The notes below the pieces were generated by a model. The model saw only the letters and a program-made list of their open reading frames with translations, was not told the DNA's origin and ran no database searches. Position numbers and translations under genes: made by a program. A stretch of 64,000 nt of DNA, from NCBI RefSeq assembly GCF_001411555.2, contig NC_049909.1, positions 15,930,686 through 15,994,685 on the forward strand, written 5' to 3'. This document shows positions 33,431-46,553 of this stretch, in pieces; the first letter of the stretch is position 1, and each line of letters begins with the position of its first letter. This DNA is from Juglans regia. Lineage: Eukaryota; Streptophyta; Magnoliopsida; Fagales; Juglandaceae.

Positions 33431-35197
33431 TGTCAGGACCCCATGCTTTGTGGCCCACGACCAAGCCACCAGCCATGTCGAGACAAGGCTTAACAGCCCC
33501 ATAGCAGGCCCTTGTATGGCACCATGCGATGCCCATCAACAAGCCATGACGTTCCCACCAGCCTTAGACCAGACCGAACCACATGCACCACCCCATGCAT
33601 GGGCCAACTTGGCCCATGCCAACTATGTTATTACTTATTATTTTTATTTATATATTTATCAATTGACCTATTGGGGGTTTTCAAGTCGTAATCCTTATAA
33701 ATAAGACCCTTAGTCTTTGCATTTACATCTTTTAGCAAATTCCCATTGTGGGAGAATTATTTTGCTCTTGAGATCACCATTCGGAGCTTGACACTTGGGC
33801 TACTTGGGACGTTCGTGAAACCCTTGTAGAGGATCATCACATTGACATTCATGAATTGATGTGATCCAATCTATCTTTTTTTTGTCAACTTTGTGAAATT
33901 TGTGAATCAAAGTTGGTTTATGTTTATCCTTGTGTTCATTCATTAATTTTGAGTGTTCCTATCTTTTCTATCTTATTCATCCATTGTTCATCCATTCAAT
34001 ACCATACACGAATTTGATCTTTCATTTTCTCTTCATTGATCCAATTACTTTTTGTGAATAGTGCTTGCATTGTTCTTGAGAGTTTTTGGTGATATTCGGC
34101 CACCACATTATTCATCCATCCATTTTGATCTTCCCACTTACAAAACTCGACCTACCCTAATATTTGCCCTAATTTCCATAAATATATCACTTCCCATAAT
34201 TGCCCTTCATCCATCATAAACATTGACCTAGCCGAAACCCTAATTGCCTCACATCTTTCCATACTTACACTTACCATACTCGGCTACACATAAGTCATCC
34301 ACTTATAAAACCCTAGCCTTCCACCTCAAGTCCCTATAAGGTAATTGTTTCCTTTTAGGAGTCTTGACTTCCTCCCATTTCAAATCCCTTAATTTAAGAA
34401 ATTGACAATCACCTTCAATTCTTTAAATCACTCTTTCTACAATCTCTCTAGTCAACTATTGACTTGTCATCTTAGTTCAAATTCAAATTCCCCTCTTCTC
34501 TCAAAGATTTTTTCCATCTTACAAATTTTCCATATCCATTTCTAAACCAACCAAATCTAGCTAATCTTTCAAAGACCAAGTCAACCCCAATCCGTCCACC
34601 TTAGCCAATACCAAATCCAACACTTACTTAAAGAGATTCTTATCACTTAGGAATCTTTCCTTACTTTTATCCTAGCCAATCCCTAAACTCTAGGAACAAC
34701 CTTAGACTCATTCAAACACCATTCATCTTCATGCACTTACCTTATCCAAATCCTATCTTCCTCATCTTATATTTAATCAATCCCTAAAGTCAATGAGCAA
34801 CTCTAGACTCATTCAACCACCAAACCCTAGCCTCACTCTTTCACCTCATTTCCAAACCCTAGCATCATTCTAAACAACAATCATAAGCCAACTCTTCCAA
34901 ATCTCGAAATCCACCCTAACAATCTCACAAAAAACCTAGTTACACTTCACCATACCAACCCTAATTATCATCCAAGTGGCTCAAACATCAAAGGCACCCT
35001 TCAAGTCGCCCACATTGCATCAAACACTCATAATCAACACTTAGCCTACTCGAGTTCATCATCATCTCCATCATTTCATTACTCAAACACAATCTCTTTG
35101 TTGAAGGCCAAACAAGTTGGAAAGGTCACTCGATCATCATCCTCACCAAAGCAAGCTCGTGTTCCTTAATATTAGGGATAAGATCGGGGTCCCTAAA
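33431..35197 (+). repeat. 3' LTR, complete
   Basis: Starts TGTCAGGACCCC and ends ATCGGGGTCCCTAAA, an imperfect inverted match of its own ends. It is preceded by a polypurine tract and followed by the AAAAT duplication. It ends about 530 bases before the RING gene start codon. Confidence 0.85.
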
Positions 35198-35330
35198 AAA
35201 ATATAGAGGGGTGCGATTTGAATTTGGGTATAATTTATTTCAAATTTAGGTTGTAGAGAAAGAAGGGCAATTTAGTCGATTCATACTTTAAAATAAGAAG
35301 GTCATTTCAAGTACAATAATGCAATACATT

Positions 35331-35400
35331 ATAACTGTATATATAGAACTACTCCCATTTTATACGGAGTCACTGACACGTACAGTTTCTTAGAAAAATA
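35331..35400 (+). promoter_or_regulatory. Candidate core promoter of the RING gene
   Basis: A TATA-like TGTATATATAGA lies at about 35336-35347, roughly 390 bases before the start codon. A CT-rich stretch typical of plant 5' UTRs follows (35529-35548). The retrotransposon LTR ends only about 140 bases upstream, so upstream control elements have been displaced or replaced. Confidence 0.45.
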
Positions 35401-35728
35401 AAATACACTTTCCTTCCGTTAGAAGGCTCGCTCATTCATTCATTCCCACGCCTCTGTGCCTGTCTCTGCAACCTACTTTGTCACATTCCCTAGCCAATGC
35501 CCCCTCCCTTCTTCACTCAAGCAAATCAACTCTCTCTCTCCCTCTCTCGTGCATTTCGTTTCCTTTCATCATGCTTGAACTCATTTCGCCAGCTGTGAAA
35601 TCTCTATCAACTTTCTACTGCTAGATCTGATATTTTTCCCTGTGATTCGACTGTTCGTGATGTAATCGACAGGCCAGATTGAGGTGTGGAGGATTTGGAG
35701 ACCCGCATTGGTAGTAGGGGCAGAGGAA

Positions 35729-38700
35729 ATGGGATCGGGCGGAAGTAAGGCGTCTTTCGGTGGTGTGACGACATCGTCTTCGACTTCCTCGGGTAGCGTA
35801 CCGAGGGGTCGATCGAGAGGGCACCGAGTTTTCCAGTCGTCTTGTCTTGGAACATCCTCTGGATCCCGCGACGGTGGCAATGCCGATCACCAGGTCCATC
35901 ATTTTTGTTACTCATTTTGCCCCTTCTGTTTTGTTTTTCCTTCTGTTTCAGTTTTCGTGTAGCTCCTTCGATTTTCATATTCTTTTTTTCTTTTGGTATT
36001 CGTTTGTCTTACATTTGCTACAGACAAGTCGATTTCTCCTAGTATTATTTAGCGAATCTACGTTGGATCTAAAACAGTTATTTTTTTCTGTGAGGCGAAA
36101 CTTTAGAGTCCATTTCCAATGTACCGGGCTCTAGGTCCAATGGAAGGCCTATATAGTTTAGTTAGGCTCCAATGAAGAACTATGTATATGTAGGAGAATT
36201 CTATATACTCCGTTCTGAGGGCATTCCCTTCTCAATAAGTAGACGTGACATTTTCTCATTGACCTTTGAATTTATTATTTGAAAAAATAATAAATGAAGA
36301 TTAGGGTGTACTTAACATAATTCCTATAAATAATTCGGTTAGAGAGCGGGACCTGTTATTTTATCAGTTTTGTTTTCTGGATCAAATGTGCACAAATTTC
36401 AATTGATAGTTATGTTCCGGGTTATAACTCAACCATACTTCGGTTGACTTTATGAACGGTCATGCACTAATTGGAAAGTTGCGAATGAATTTTTAATAGT
36501 ATCAGATTTATAGTAGATGCCAAAACTCTTATAAATTAGTTCATTTAAGATACGAGTCTTGATGCTTTACTTCTCATGATTATGGCGATTTCTATTAGTG
36601 GAGTTTAGTGAATTTGCTGGAAAGATTCCACCAGTAGTTTTGTTGTTTGGTCAATTAATGTGAAGCTCCAGGGTGTGGGGTCATATTGTTGACGGGAAAC
36701 TTGAATTTTTGGTTTTAGATTCTATTTCCAAATTTCAATTGCTATTGAGAATTGAGAACATTGGGTTTTCTGGTGAATAAACATTTGAAGAAATTGTGTT
36801 GAAGTATTTGCCTGTAGACACGGATTGCTCTATGGTGTGTTGTTTCCTCTCTCTCTCGGTGAGAGGTTGAACTTCGGTGCCAGTGGGCATTATGCATATT
36901 GACACTGTTTTTCGTGGTTTAGCAATTATCAAAGGGCGTATTAGTGACATGCAATCATTTAGTTAGTCGTTATTGGTTTTCTAAATACGTGCATGTGTAA
37001 ATCATGTTTCAGGTCTGCAATTTTGGGAAGAAAGAAAATGGTTATGGTATCGGTCCATGTACAGATCGCACCGAAACAAGTTCAGATGAGGTGAAGACTG
37101 AGTGTTACAGAAAGGTTAAAGCTGATCAAACTAGTGAACTACCTTGTTTATCTTCTAATGGTGATCTTGAAGAATGGGATGAAGCAAACGTTACTGATAC
37201 GGCATCCAGAACTGGTAGCAGCTCCCAAGCTTCTTCAACTCAATCCTTGAACCCCTCGAGTCATTTCCTTTCTCGCTTTAGCTTAATACCGGGTAATGGA
37301 AGCTTCAGACTCAGCAGAGCAATCAGTTTAGGGTCATCAAGATCCTATCCTGTTTCTTCTACAAGTCTCACAATACTAAACGACGAAGATGAGCTTCATC
37401 TACAAGCAGGACCTGCCAGCAGCTTTGTTCATAGAAATGAAACGCGTCAAGGTAGTCACTTGCTTCCTGCATCATTGTGTGATGGAACATCCACACAATG
37501 TTATGAAGAGGCTACTGGCAGTTTAATGTTACATGCTCCAACACCTGATGTTTCTGACAATTTTCAAGATAATCAGACAAGTCCTCATATCCACAATACG
37601 ACCATAGATGGTGATATAACAAGAAATGGGGTTGAAGGTCATTTGTATTCACCAAGGGTTCATACTGAAACTGGGAGTGTTGAGACTAGGCATTCTGATA
37701 GGCGGACTGGAGCTCGCGAACCAGTTGAACGGAATGTTCGTTTCAGTCGGACCCTAAGTGTTGGAAGACTTCGTGACAGAGTTCTTCGTCAATCATCACT
37801 GTCTAACTTAACATTTTGTCCTTTTCAACCAGAGACAGAAACAAGAGATGCTAGTCAGGGCAGTGGTAGACCGGCCTGGGAGGATGAGATAAGCCAACCA
37901 GTATCTGAAGATAATGCCGTAATGACTCCAACTACCTCCAGTTATCCTACATCCGGCACATCTAGCTCTTTATTTGGTATCCAAGATTACGAGGTGGAAA
38001 CTTCACGGTCAAGAGAAGGTAGGTACCATGATCTACTGGAGCATAGATCAAATTTCCTTGAAAGGAGAAGAAGAATACGGTCTCAGGTTTGTAAAGTTTT
38101 TGCTGGACTCTGCTAAGTTGCCACCTAACCTTTTTTGTATGGCATAATGCAATTTTGTGATTTTCCATCATTATGTGTGTTTGATTCGGAATAGTGATTC
38201 TTTTTCATGATTTAGGTTCGTGCTCTTCAGCGATTGGGGAGTCGTTTTGAGAATCTGTCTGGACATGAGAGGTCTTGTATATTGTCTGGTCAACATAGAA
38301 CAGGTCGTTGTACATGTCGTGTTAGCAATCGGGATGCCAATGTAAATGATGATGGCAGTGCTAGGGCCAGCATATCAAGAATTGTTATGTTAGCTGAAGC
38401 TTTATTTGAGGTAGTGCTGATATGCAATTACCTTTTCAAATGGACTTTTTTGGTATTATTTATACAAGTTGAATCCTTTTTACATATTTTAATTAGGTTC
38501 TGGATGAAATTCACCAGCAATCTGTGGTTTTATCTTCTCGACCTTCTGTATCTTCAATTGGATCTCTCCCTGCACCTAATGAAGTTGTAGAGTCCTTACC
38601 TGTCAAATTATACACCAAGTTGCAAAAACATCCGAATGAGGAGGCTGCACAGTAAGTTTTTCGAGTTTACCTTTTGGTTTTCAGATTACTAAATTGTTGA

Positions 38701-41700
38701 ATGTTGAACTGCTCGTTTCATCTTCATCCGTAGTAATCATAACCTAACCTAGGGAGTCTCTCAATTGCTGAATTCCCAAATATACTCGGTACTTGGTATG
38801 CCACACTTAAATGCAGTACCTGCTCACTGCAGAATGAATCCTAAGTTCGGCAAAATGATGTCTGAGCAATTTACACTCGGTTCTTTATTGTTTTTTTTTT
38901 ATAAGTAACTAGGAAGTAGAATGCAGGTCCCCATACTATTTTTGTTTTTATTTTTTCAAAAATAGTTTAGTTCAATTGGAAATTTTTTTCAAATTGGCTT
39001 TTATGCTGGATTATGTTAAGTTGCCTTCTGCTTTTGTTGATGTTTTAGATGTTATATATGCCTTGTGGAGTACGAGGAAGGAGACAGCTTGCGGATATTG
39101 CCTTGTCATCACGAATACCATAGAGCATGTATAGACAAATGGCTGAAGGAGATCCACAGGTATGAGATGGGTCCAGTCTTTTAGTATTTTCAACATTTAT
39201 GACTTACAATATAAATACACATGCGTGCATACAGTTGCAGAATTGGATGTTCGGGATTACATACAGTTGTCTAGTTTATGATGCTGGTAATGTTTGCTTG
39301 AGAATCTTTTTTCATTGTAAACTTTCTATTTTTTTTATAAGTAATAAGAAGTTTTATTGAATCAAGTAAATAGGCATAGATAAAGTACACAAGATGTATA
39401 CAAGAGAAAACACCTAAATACAAACTAGGAACTAGTAGAAGCTAAAACATGAAAATCATCCCCATTTAGAACAAAAGCATTCGCCCAAAAACATAAAGTT
39501 GGAAAGAGAAACTCTCTAATTCCTCCCAACAAACATTCTCTATTATCAAAACACCACCCATTCCTTTCCAACCATAAACACCACATTAGGCATAAAGGAA
39601 TCATCTTCCAAATAACAGCAATACAATGACTACCCTTAGTGCCTTTCCAACAAGCCAAAAGATCCACTACCCTCTTAGGCATCACCCAAGCAATGGGTTC
39701 CTACCAAAAATCTCATCCCAAATGGTCTTAGCCGCCTCACAATGAAGAAATAAATGGTCAACAGATTCACCATCTTTCTTACACATGAAGCACCAATCTA
39801 ATAAGATGATAAGACCATGCTTTCTCAAGTTATCCATCATCAAGATTTTCCCAAGAGACGCCAACCAGCAAAAAAAAAACAACCTTCCATGGCACCTTGG
39901 ATCTCCAAATGCACTTCCAAGGAAATTGACTAACACAATGGCAAGTCAACACCTTGTAGAATAAACTAACTGAGAATCTGAGATTTCCAGCATGATTCTA
40001 CAGCAATATCCTCCCTACCCTGTACAATCTTCATGTCATACAACCTGCTGAAAAAATCTGAAATGACACTCACTTCCCAATCATGAACATCTCTAATAAA
40101 ACTCACATTCCATTGAGGAGTATCGTAAGATTAAAGCATCAGCCACTGCAGCTTCTTGATCTCTTGCAATCCTAAAAAGAGCAGGAAAAGCATTATTGAG
40201 AGCCATATCCCCACACCAAATATTATGCCAAAAGCGAATCCTAGCCTCTGCCCACCTTAAATGTAACATGGCTAACAAACTCCCCCCAACCATTCCGAAT
40301 AGATTTCCACAAACCCACTCAATACACACCTCTTACTTCATTAGAACACCAACTCCCCCAAGCCCTCCCATATTTAACATCAACAATATTCCTCCCCTCT
40401 TTTTTCATTGTAAACTCAAGTTAGGTTCATCTTTGAACCCTTAGGAACATGAGGCATAAGGTCATGTTTTATATGGGGCAGATTGTGTAAACTACCCTTT
40501 TTTATTGCGAAATGCCTGATTATGAGCTAAGTGGGCAACAGTTTCTAGTAGCTCCATGTTTGGTTCAGTCAAGGAATCGTTTTGCTCCAGAAATGATTAG
40601 AACTTGATCCAATACATGGGTCCTAATTAAGGCTCCTGTGACTTACTTGAAAAAAATTGAGTTTTTTCAAGCAATTAAATGCACTGTTATTTTTTTTTTG
40701 TTAAGTAAAATTTTTTTGATAAGTAATCAAGTTGTATTAATAAAAGAATAGGCAAAGCCGTGTAGTACAAAGAATGCCCTAACTACATAGGGACAATAGA
40801 CACAAGGAAATCATGGAAATCTTGGCCATTAAAATAAACAGTAGAGGTCCAAGTATAAAGGGTTCTAAAAAAGAAAGCAATAAGTTCCTCCTTTGATCTC
40901 TCTTTGTCCTTGAACGTCCGTTCATTGCACTCCTGCCATACACACCACATGATGCATATAAGAATCATTTTCCATACCGCCTTAATCTGTTGATTTCCTC
41001 TTAGATCAGTCCAGCTAGCTAAAACCGCTACTACTGTCTTAGGCATAACCCAACCCAAGTCTAGTCTCCTAAATACCTCATTCTATAACCCTCGAGCTAC
41101 TTCACAGTGTAGTAGAAGATGGTCCACAGATTCACCCCCATTCCTACACATGCAACACCAATCTGCGATGATCACCCTTTGTTAAGTACACTCTTTGTAT
41201 TGATAGTGTATGCCATTGATTTCTTGGTTTTGTGCGGGTGGTGCGTTCTTCTAGACAATATGCCTGTTAAGGTTGTAGGGTTTCTACTCCTTTTGTTGCA
41301 TCTTTGTATTGCTATGTTTACCTCTACAAGGTCAACTACCTTTGATTCTTTTCTCTCTCTTTCTTGGCAATAGATACATTAGAGTTACTTTGAGTTGTTA
41401 GTTGCAATCTTAACCCTCTACCCCTTCCCTTTTAACAATGAAATTCATTTGTTTGCTAGATCAGTAAAATTCTCAAATTCATATAAAATGGACCAGTACA
41501 TGTTATGGAAGTCTAAAAAGAGAGATGTGATAAGCTTGAGGTTTTTTTTTTCTCCTCTGAAAATGTCCTCTCTATAAACCATTGCAATTATATGAAGAAA
41601 GATGTCCTGATTTTGTACTTCTCATGATTGAGTGCAAATAGAATTGGTTTTCCCACATGCAGATTATAAATTCGTGTGCTCACTTTCCCTTGCTATATTT

Positions 41701-41835
41701 CTGACATTACAAACGAGTGTTCTCTTGGTTCTGCTAACAATGAGATAATATGCTTGCTCGTATATGGTGTTCAGGGTATGCCCTCTTTGTCGCGGTGACA
41801 TCTGCAGATCTGATTCATTGCCTGTCGAGAACTAA
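35729..41835 (+). CDS. RING-H2 E3 ubiquitin ligase, six coding exons
   Basis: Exons from GT-AG sites with consistent phase: 35729-35893, 37013-38086, 38216-38410, 38497-38651, 39049-39159 and 41775-41835, giving 586 residues. The start [12 protein letters not shown] is Ser/Gly-rich. Residues 56-450 are Ser/Thr-rich and probably disordered, with an Arg-rich piece before the end of exon 2. A helical region follows ([14 protein letters not shown], exon 3). The C-terminal RING-H2 finger uses C531, C534, C549, H551, H554, C557, C569 and C572 ([26 protein letters not shown]). Known role of such fingers: recruiting E2 for substrate ubiquitination. No signal peptide or membrane segment is visible. 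I do not recognise the exact orthologue. Intron 5 (2.6 kb) carries two L1 insertions. Confidence 0.93.
39324..40398 (-). mobile_element. 5'-truncated L1 in intron 5 of the RING gene
   Basis: Flanked by a perfect 18-base duplication, CTTTTTTCATTGTAAACT, at 39306-39323 and 40399-40416. The T-run at its left is the reverse-complemented tail. Minus-strand fragments encode the RT tail and zf-RVT ([18 protein letters not shown], near 39740-39790). It is antisense to the host gene, of the same family as the LINE at 1-2226, and has several frame breaks. Confidence 0.95.
40708..41177 (-). mobile_element. Second 5'-truncated L1 in intron 5
   Basis: Flanked by the 11-base duplication TTTGTTAAGTA at 40697-40707 and 41178-41188. 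The minus-strand frame at 41058-40783 matches the ORF2 C-terminus ([25 protein letters not shown]). It is shorter than its neighbour, antisense to the gene, and an independent insertion. Confidence 0.9.
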
Positions 41836-42244
41836 AGTGGCTAGCTTTGCCGTCTTTTTAAAGAACCCATGAACTCTTTGAGTAAAGTTCTTCACTTAGG
41901 CAAGAATAAAAGCTGAGTCAAGTCTGATTCTTCAGAAAGTTAGTGTCCATTTTCTGTTGGATTTATCTTTCTTGGCTGCAGTTAATTGCTCTAATTGCAC
42001 AATGAAACATGGCACCGTGGTAGAAATGAACTGAACTACTTGCAAGTTCCCCTGGAACTGGAGAGGGGAGAGATGGTTTTTCTTGTTGCCCAATGAGCAC
42101 TGTATATTTTGAGCATTCCCAATTCTAAATTCCTTGAATCTTGCTTGATATGTGGCGTGTGTTTTGTTACATGTTCTGGATCAGATTTGTGCAGTAATGT
42201 TCTACGAGAGAGGATAAGACCAGCTTGGATTGGAGTACGCCTTC

Positions 42245-42290
42245 TTGGGGTTGATTGACCATTTCCAGTTTAATGGTCAATCAACCCCAA
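42245..42290. repeat. Perfect 19-base hairpin in the RING gene 3' UTR
   Basis: TTGGGGTTGATTGACCATT (42245-42263) is followed after 8 bases by its exact complement (42272-42290). It lies about 410 bases after the stop codon and could form a strong RNA stem if transcribed. It may be a footprint or end of a small inverted-repeat element; no duplication is evident. Confidence 0.85.
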
Positions 42291-43454
42291 TTTGTAGAAG
42301 GGCATGAAATAAAATCAACGGTACCTCCGGTCGCATTCATAAATCTAGCGATAGCTCTTGAAGTACCCAAAACGAACTAATTATCAATTGGCATAAAAAA
42401 GGATTGGCAACTATCATGACATCTGAGGTCACAAAGGTGCCCTCTACCATGCGTTAGTGGGATTCCAATTCTCAATTTTACCATAATTTGGGTCGGTCGG
42501 TGACTTCATGGGATTTGACACATGAGGTGATGGCGTGCGTCCATGGCTATCACATGCGCGCAGCTAAAGAGAGGTGTATCATCCATGCCCACCTTGTAGT
42601 TACTCTTCACATTTTGTGGGAAGTGTCTTAATATTGTCTTTAATTTTAAAGAAATTATATTTGCAATCTTGGTAAGTTTCACGCACTTTTTTTAAAAAAT
42701 AAATTTTTAATAATGAATTCTATTTTTTTTTAAAAGAAGTTCGTAGAACTTGCACGGTATCTTAATATTGTATTTAGCATTACTCTTAGTTTTATCTAGC
42801 TCTCATTAAGATGTTCAAGGATCAAAACTCTAAGCATGAATATAGAATCTTGAAAGGTCTCTAACTGCTAATCTATAGTTACTGATCGAAAAGGTCCCTG
42901 GAATTCCTCTACAGCTTGAATTTTTTGCCAAAGAATTGATAGAATACATAATGTAAAATGTAAGACACAAAGTACCTACATATATATCTTGGAGAATCAT
43001 ATAGTATCTTGACCCTACATAAACATTTTTAGGAGGTTTTTTCAATGACAATATAAAATATTGATGAAATCTCTGTCAGTACATGGATCGCGTGCTAGCT
43101 TGGCTGCAAGAGCAAGATGTTTGGGTACACGAATGCATGTGGAGGCTCCGATTAGGTTAATTCCGATGGGTTTTAACAGATCGATTTTCAATCGTTCGAA
43201 TATTGATGTCAGTTATAAGCTATAGAGAGAACGTTTAGAAGTTAGAGATATGAAAGAGGCAGGGTTGGAACAATTGCATCAATTTTATGCTTTACGGTTT
43301 TTTTTTTTTTTTGTTATCAAATTTAAAGATCTAAAGGGAAAGAAAGATAAGCTCGTGCATATCTACTTTATGAGTGGTTATCTAATTATGAATAGTAATT
43401 TTTATTTTTTTTTCGTTAAGTCCTGTTTTATCAAAAAGTTTTAAAAATCTCATT

Positions 43455-43655
43455 TGACGTGTAACTCCATTGTAGACTTTAATGAAGGATTCAGTTTTAG
43501 TAAAAGGTCCTTAAAAATTTTTACAATTTCCTTGTAGAATTTCATGAAGGATCATGTTTTACCAAAAGATCCTTAAAACCTTTGACTATTTGACGTGTAG
43601 CTCATTTATAGAATTTAATGAAGAATCATGTTTTACCAAAAGGCCCTTAATAGCT
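43455..43655 (+). repeat. Imperfect tandem repeat, three units of about 70 bases
   Basis: Each unit contains variants of GTAGAATTTAATGAAGGATCATG and TTTTACCAAAAGRYCCTTAA. The second and third units are the most alike. Confidence 0.75.
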
Positions 43656-44902
43656 CCACAACGCATATGAATTGACATATTTTTTCTTGTTCTTTTTGTT
43701 CAAACAGTGTACTCATTTTCTTTTCTTTTTGTTTCAATTTTTTTAAATAAAAAATTAATAATATTTTATTATTATATAGAAAGTAAATAGATAATCCAAT
43801 ATGAGATCAATACTCATACTTTGCTTAGATTTTTTTTTTTAATTTAGACTTTTTGTCTTTCTTTAAACTTTTATTTTCTTTTTCTAGATAAATAACCCAC
43901 TGACCTTTTTTTTTTTTTTATAAATCATTATATCAAGTGCATTCCGAGACTAACGCACCCGAAATCGTTTCCTAGTGTGTTATATATATATATATATATA
44001 ATGATCATTGCTATATTTATTGAGAATTTGAGAATTTAATGTTGTCTGAATGAGCAATTACAAATGGCTTCATAGTATCTATTTTATGTATCTATTTTTC
44101 TATCGCCTTAAATTTTAAATTTCGATAAAGAAAACTCTAAAGAATCAAAGAGTAATACTAGATAAAGTCATAAAGTTTGTAAGCATGCACTTCATTTTGA
44201 AATAGACTAGTATGATTCAATATTAAAAAATTAATTTCTTCATATAAATTTCATAATTATCTATTTTTTTAAAAAAAAAATACGCAAAACTTGCACACTT
44301 TAAAATAAAATGTTCTCCTATCTTCTTCAAAATGACGCAATGACGCACGTGCACACATCATAAACATGCTACATGTAGTGTGTATATTTTTTGGAAAATG
44401 CTAGTTGTTTCGAGGATGGGTCTTAATACAATTTTTTTTTTACTTAGTGATTAAATAAATATATTTTAATCATAGTTAATTTTTTAAAAATGTTTAAGAA
44501 TATTATTAAAAAAAAAAAAAAAAAAAGCATTTTACCTTCTCGCGAGAATTCATGGGGCGCACAACTCATATTTTTTTGTGGAACGTAACCCAACTATCGT
44601 TGTGGCTGAAATTATCGTTGTCCCAATGAATCACATGCATACGATGTTTACATACATTAGGTTCATCATTTTATTCTTCGGATGGATCGAATCGGTAGCT
44701 GTCTTTAATAATTGCAGATAAGATAACAATGGCTGACCCTTTCTCTCATTTGATAATGAAAGCCTTTTTTTTCTCGTCAAACAATTAGGCTATTCATGAT
44801 TAGGTACCTGATTGCATAATTTCTAACTAATTAATTATTATATGTTTTTTTTTCCCGTAACTTCACTGTTTTTAATGATAGCTCTGTCCATTTCTTCTTC
44901 TT

Positions 44903-45780
44903 TTTTTTTTTTTTTTTTTTAATGAGAAATAGACTGCATTATTTATGAATGCGAATTTACAACTGTGACTGATACATACATGACAAAATCCAGATTACAA
45001 GCTAATTACTCACGGTGGGGACTACACCAATACACAAATTCTTTTATGATTGGTATGATCTTAACTTCTAGAACTCTCTACAGACAAACCGTTTGAGAGA
45101 CCACTCTCTACCTAAAGCAGATATTTCAAACCCCACCCTCTAGAGAATGAGAGGACTTTCACTCTATGGACGAACTATCCAAGAGACTATTTCTTTTTTA
45201 TTATTAACCTAAAACAAAGGAAATAACAAAAACGTAAATGATACATGAGAAAATAGTAAAATACAGGTTGAAAAGTTGTAGATCCACATTTTCAACCTTA
45301 AAGGAAAGAAAAAAACAAACAAACACAATGATTGTGGGGACACGTACCACCCTAGAAGTGCAGTGGACAGTCGAGTATGAAGAAATCGATGGTCCTAGTC
45401 CCAGAAATGTCACGCGTGGCAGCGGTATAGCTCCCCTTGCAGTGATGCGTGTGGCTCACGTGCCGCTCTGTTCGACGAAATTATTCGTTCGTCTGAAAGA
45501 TCAACTCCTTGGGAATCTTGCGGTAGAGCACGTAGTGGTCGACAGACACCGGAGAACAACAAATCGACATTTCACCCTACTTCAAAAGAAAAACACACAA
45601 AATAAAAAAATAATAAAAAAATAAAAGAAGAAAAAACCTAGACAGAAGAAAGAGGAGGGAGGAGGGAGGGAAGAGCTGAAACTCCAACCCCCCTCCTCTG
45701 GTCTGGGTTTTTTGAGGGAGGCTGCTCTAAAGAGAAAAGAGAGAGAGCAAGAGTCTGGCACTGAGGGCTTTTTCTAATGC
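44903..45780 (-). mobile_element. Possible retrotransposed sequence of unknown type
   Basis: A T-run of about 18 bases at 44903-44920 could be a reversed poly(A) tail. To the right lies moderately GC-rich sequence ending in a C-rich and GA-rich block at about 45650-45760, then AT-rich DNA again. TGTCCATTT occurs just outside both ends (about 44886 and 45785). No coding family is recognised, so this is a weak call. Confidence 0.3.
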
Positions 45781-46553
45781 TATTGTCCATTTTTTTTATT
45801 ATTTTTTTTTTAAAATTCGGTCAAAGATATACTAAAATTTTACTTTACAAACTAATATGAGTTGATTTCTTATGAACGTGAGATTGTAAAATTCTTTTTT
45901 ATCATGAGATAGATTTAGTTGCATATCACATTAATCTATAAGCTTTCTTTTTATAATTCTTTTTTAAAATTGATATTTGCAATCGTAGAGTGTGTAAGCG
46001 CCGCACAATCTTTTTTAAAAAAAAATTAAGTAAATACGAGACTTACATGAAAAAATTAATTAATTTTTTAATAATAGATCCTATTCTTTTTAAAAATGAT
46101 TGCGTGGTACTTACGCATTCCAAGACCATATCTAACATTACTCATTTTGTTTTTAAACTTGCTATTTTTCTTTTTTGTTTTAGAATCAATGCTGATTGTA
46201 TAGGTTTTGTAAGCAAAAAAACTTATCTCCTCCCTTGATTCCCAAGGATGGTACATATGTGAAAACTATATATGATTAAAAGGCTGATCATCTTATCCAC
46301 CAACTTATAAAATAACCTTTTTATTTCTCTTCATCTCATGATTTTTCTTGTATTTGAGTGAGTTATGCCTATTATTATCAATAAAATTCATATCTATGAT
46401 TACAAAAGAAAAAAATCTCTTCAATATCACATGATCATCATTACTTCTATAGTGTTCTTATTTATGTATAATTATCAAAGATGTTGCATAGATCACAGCA
46501 CTGTGACTACTATATCATGCATGTTCACATGCGCCTAAACTAAATGTCAATTC

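Larger units (their letters stand above)
29867..35197 (+). mobile_element. Gypsy LTR retrotransposon lacking RT and integrase
   Basis: LTRs start TGTCAGGAC at 29867 and 33431. The right LTR is about 1.77 kb, ending GGGGTCCCTAAA at 35197. The left LTR matches it up to about 31303, then about 355 bases of its end plus the primer site are missing. AAAAT flanks both sides (29862-29866 and 35198-35202). The interior codes gag and protease only, and the protease frame runs straight into the polypurine tract GGAATGGGGAA and the right LTR. The LTRs differ at many sites, so it is older than the gypsy element at 9261. Confidence 0.9.
42291..46553. other. AT-rich intergenic DNA, no gene recognised
   Basis: Long T and A runs (for example 43300-43312, 43909-43919, 44508-44526, 44903-44920), a TA repeat (43979-44001) and an imperfect tandem repeat (43455-43655). 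The stretch 44903-45780 may be a retrotransposed sequence (separate entry). Short frames elsewhere have no family features. Confidence 0.5.

Noticed and set aside
35581..35978. Several antisense frames over the first RING exon
   Set aside because: They are shadows of the sense exon and its GC content. The sense exon has a clean ATG, donor and phase.
45238..45624. 128-codon plus-strand frame
   Set aside because: Basic, low-complexity end and no family match. It lies inside a possible retrotransposed segment.
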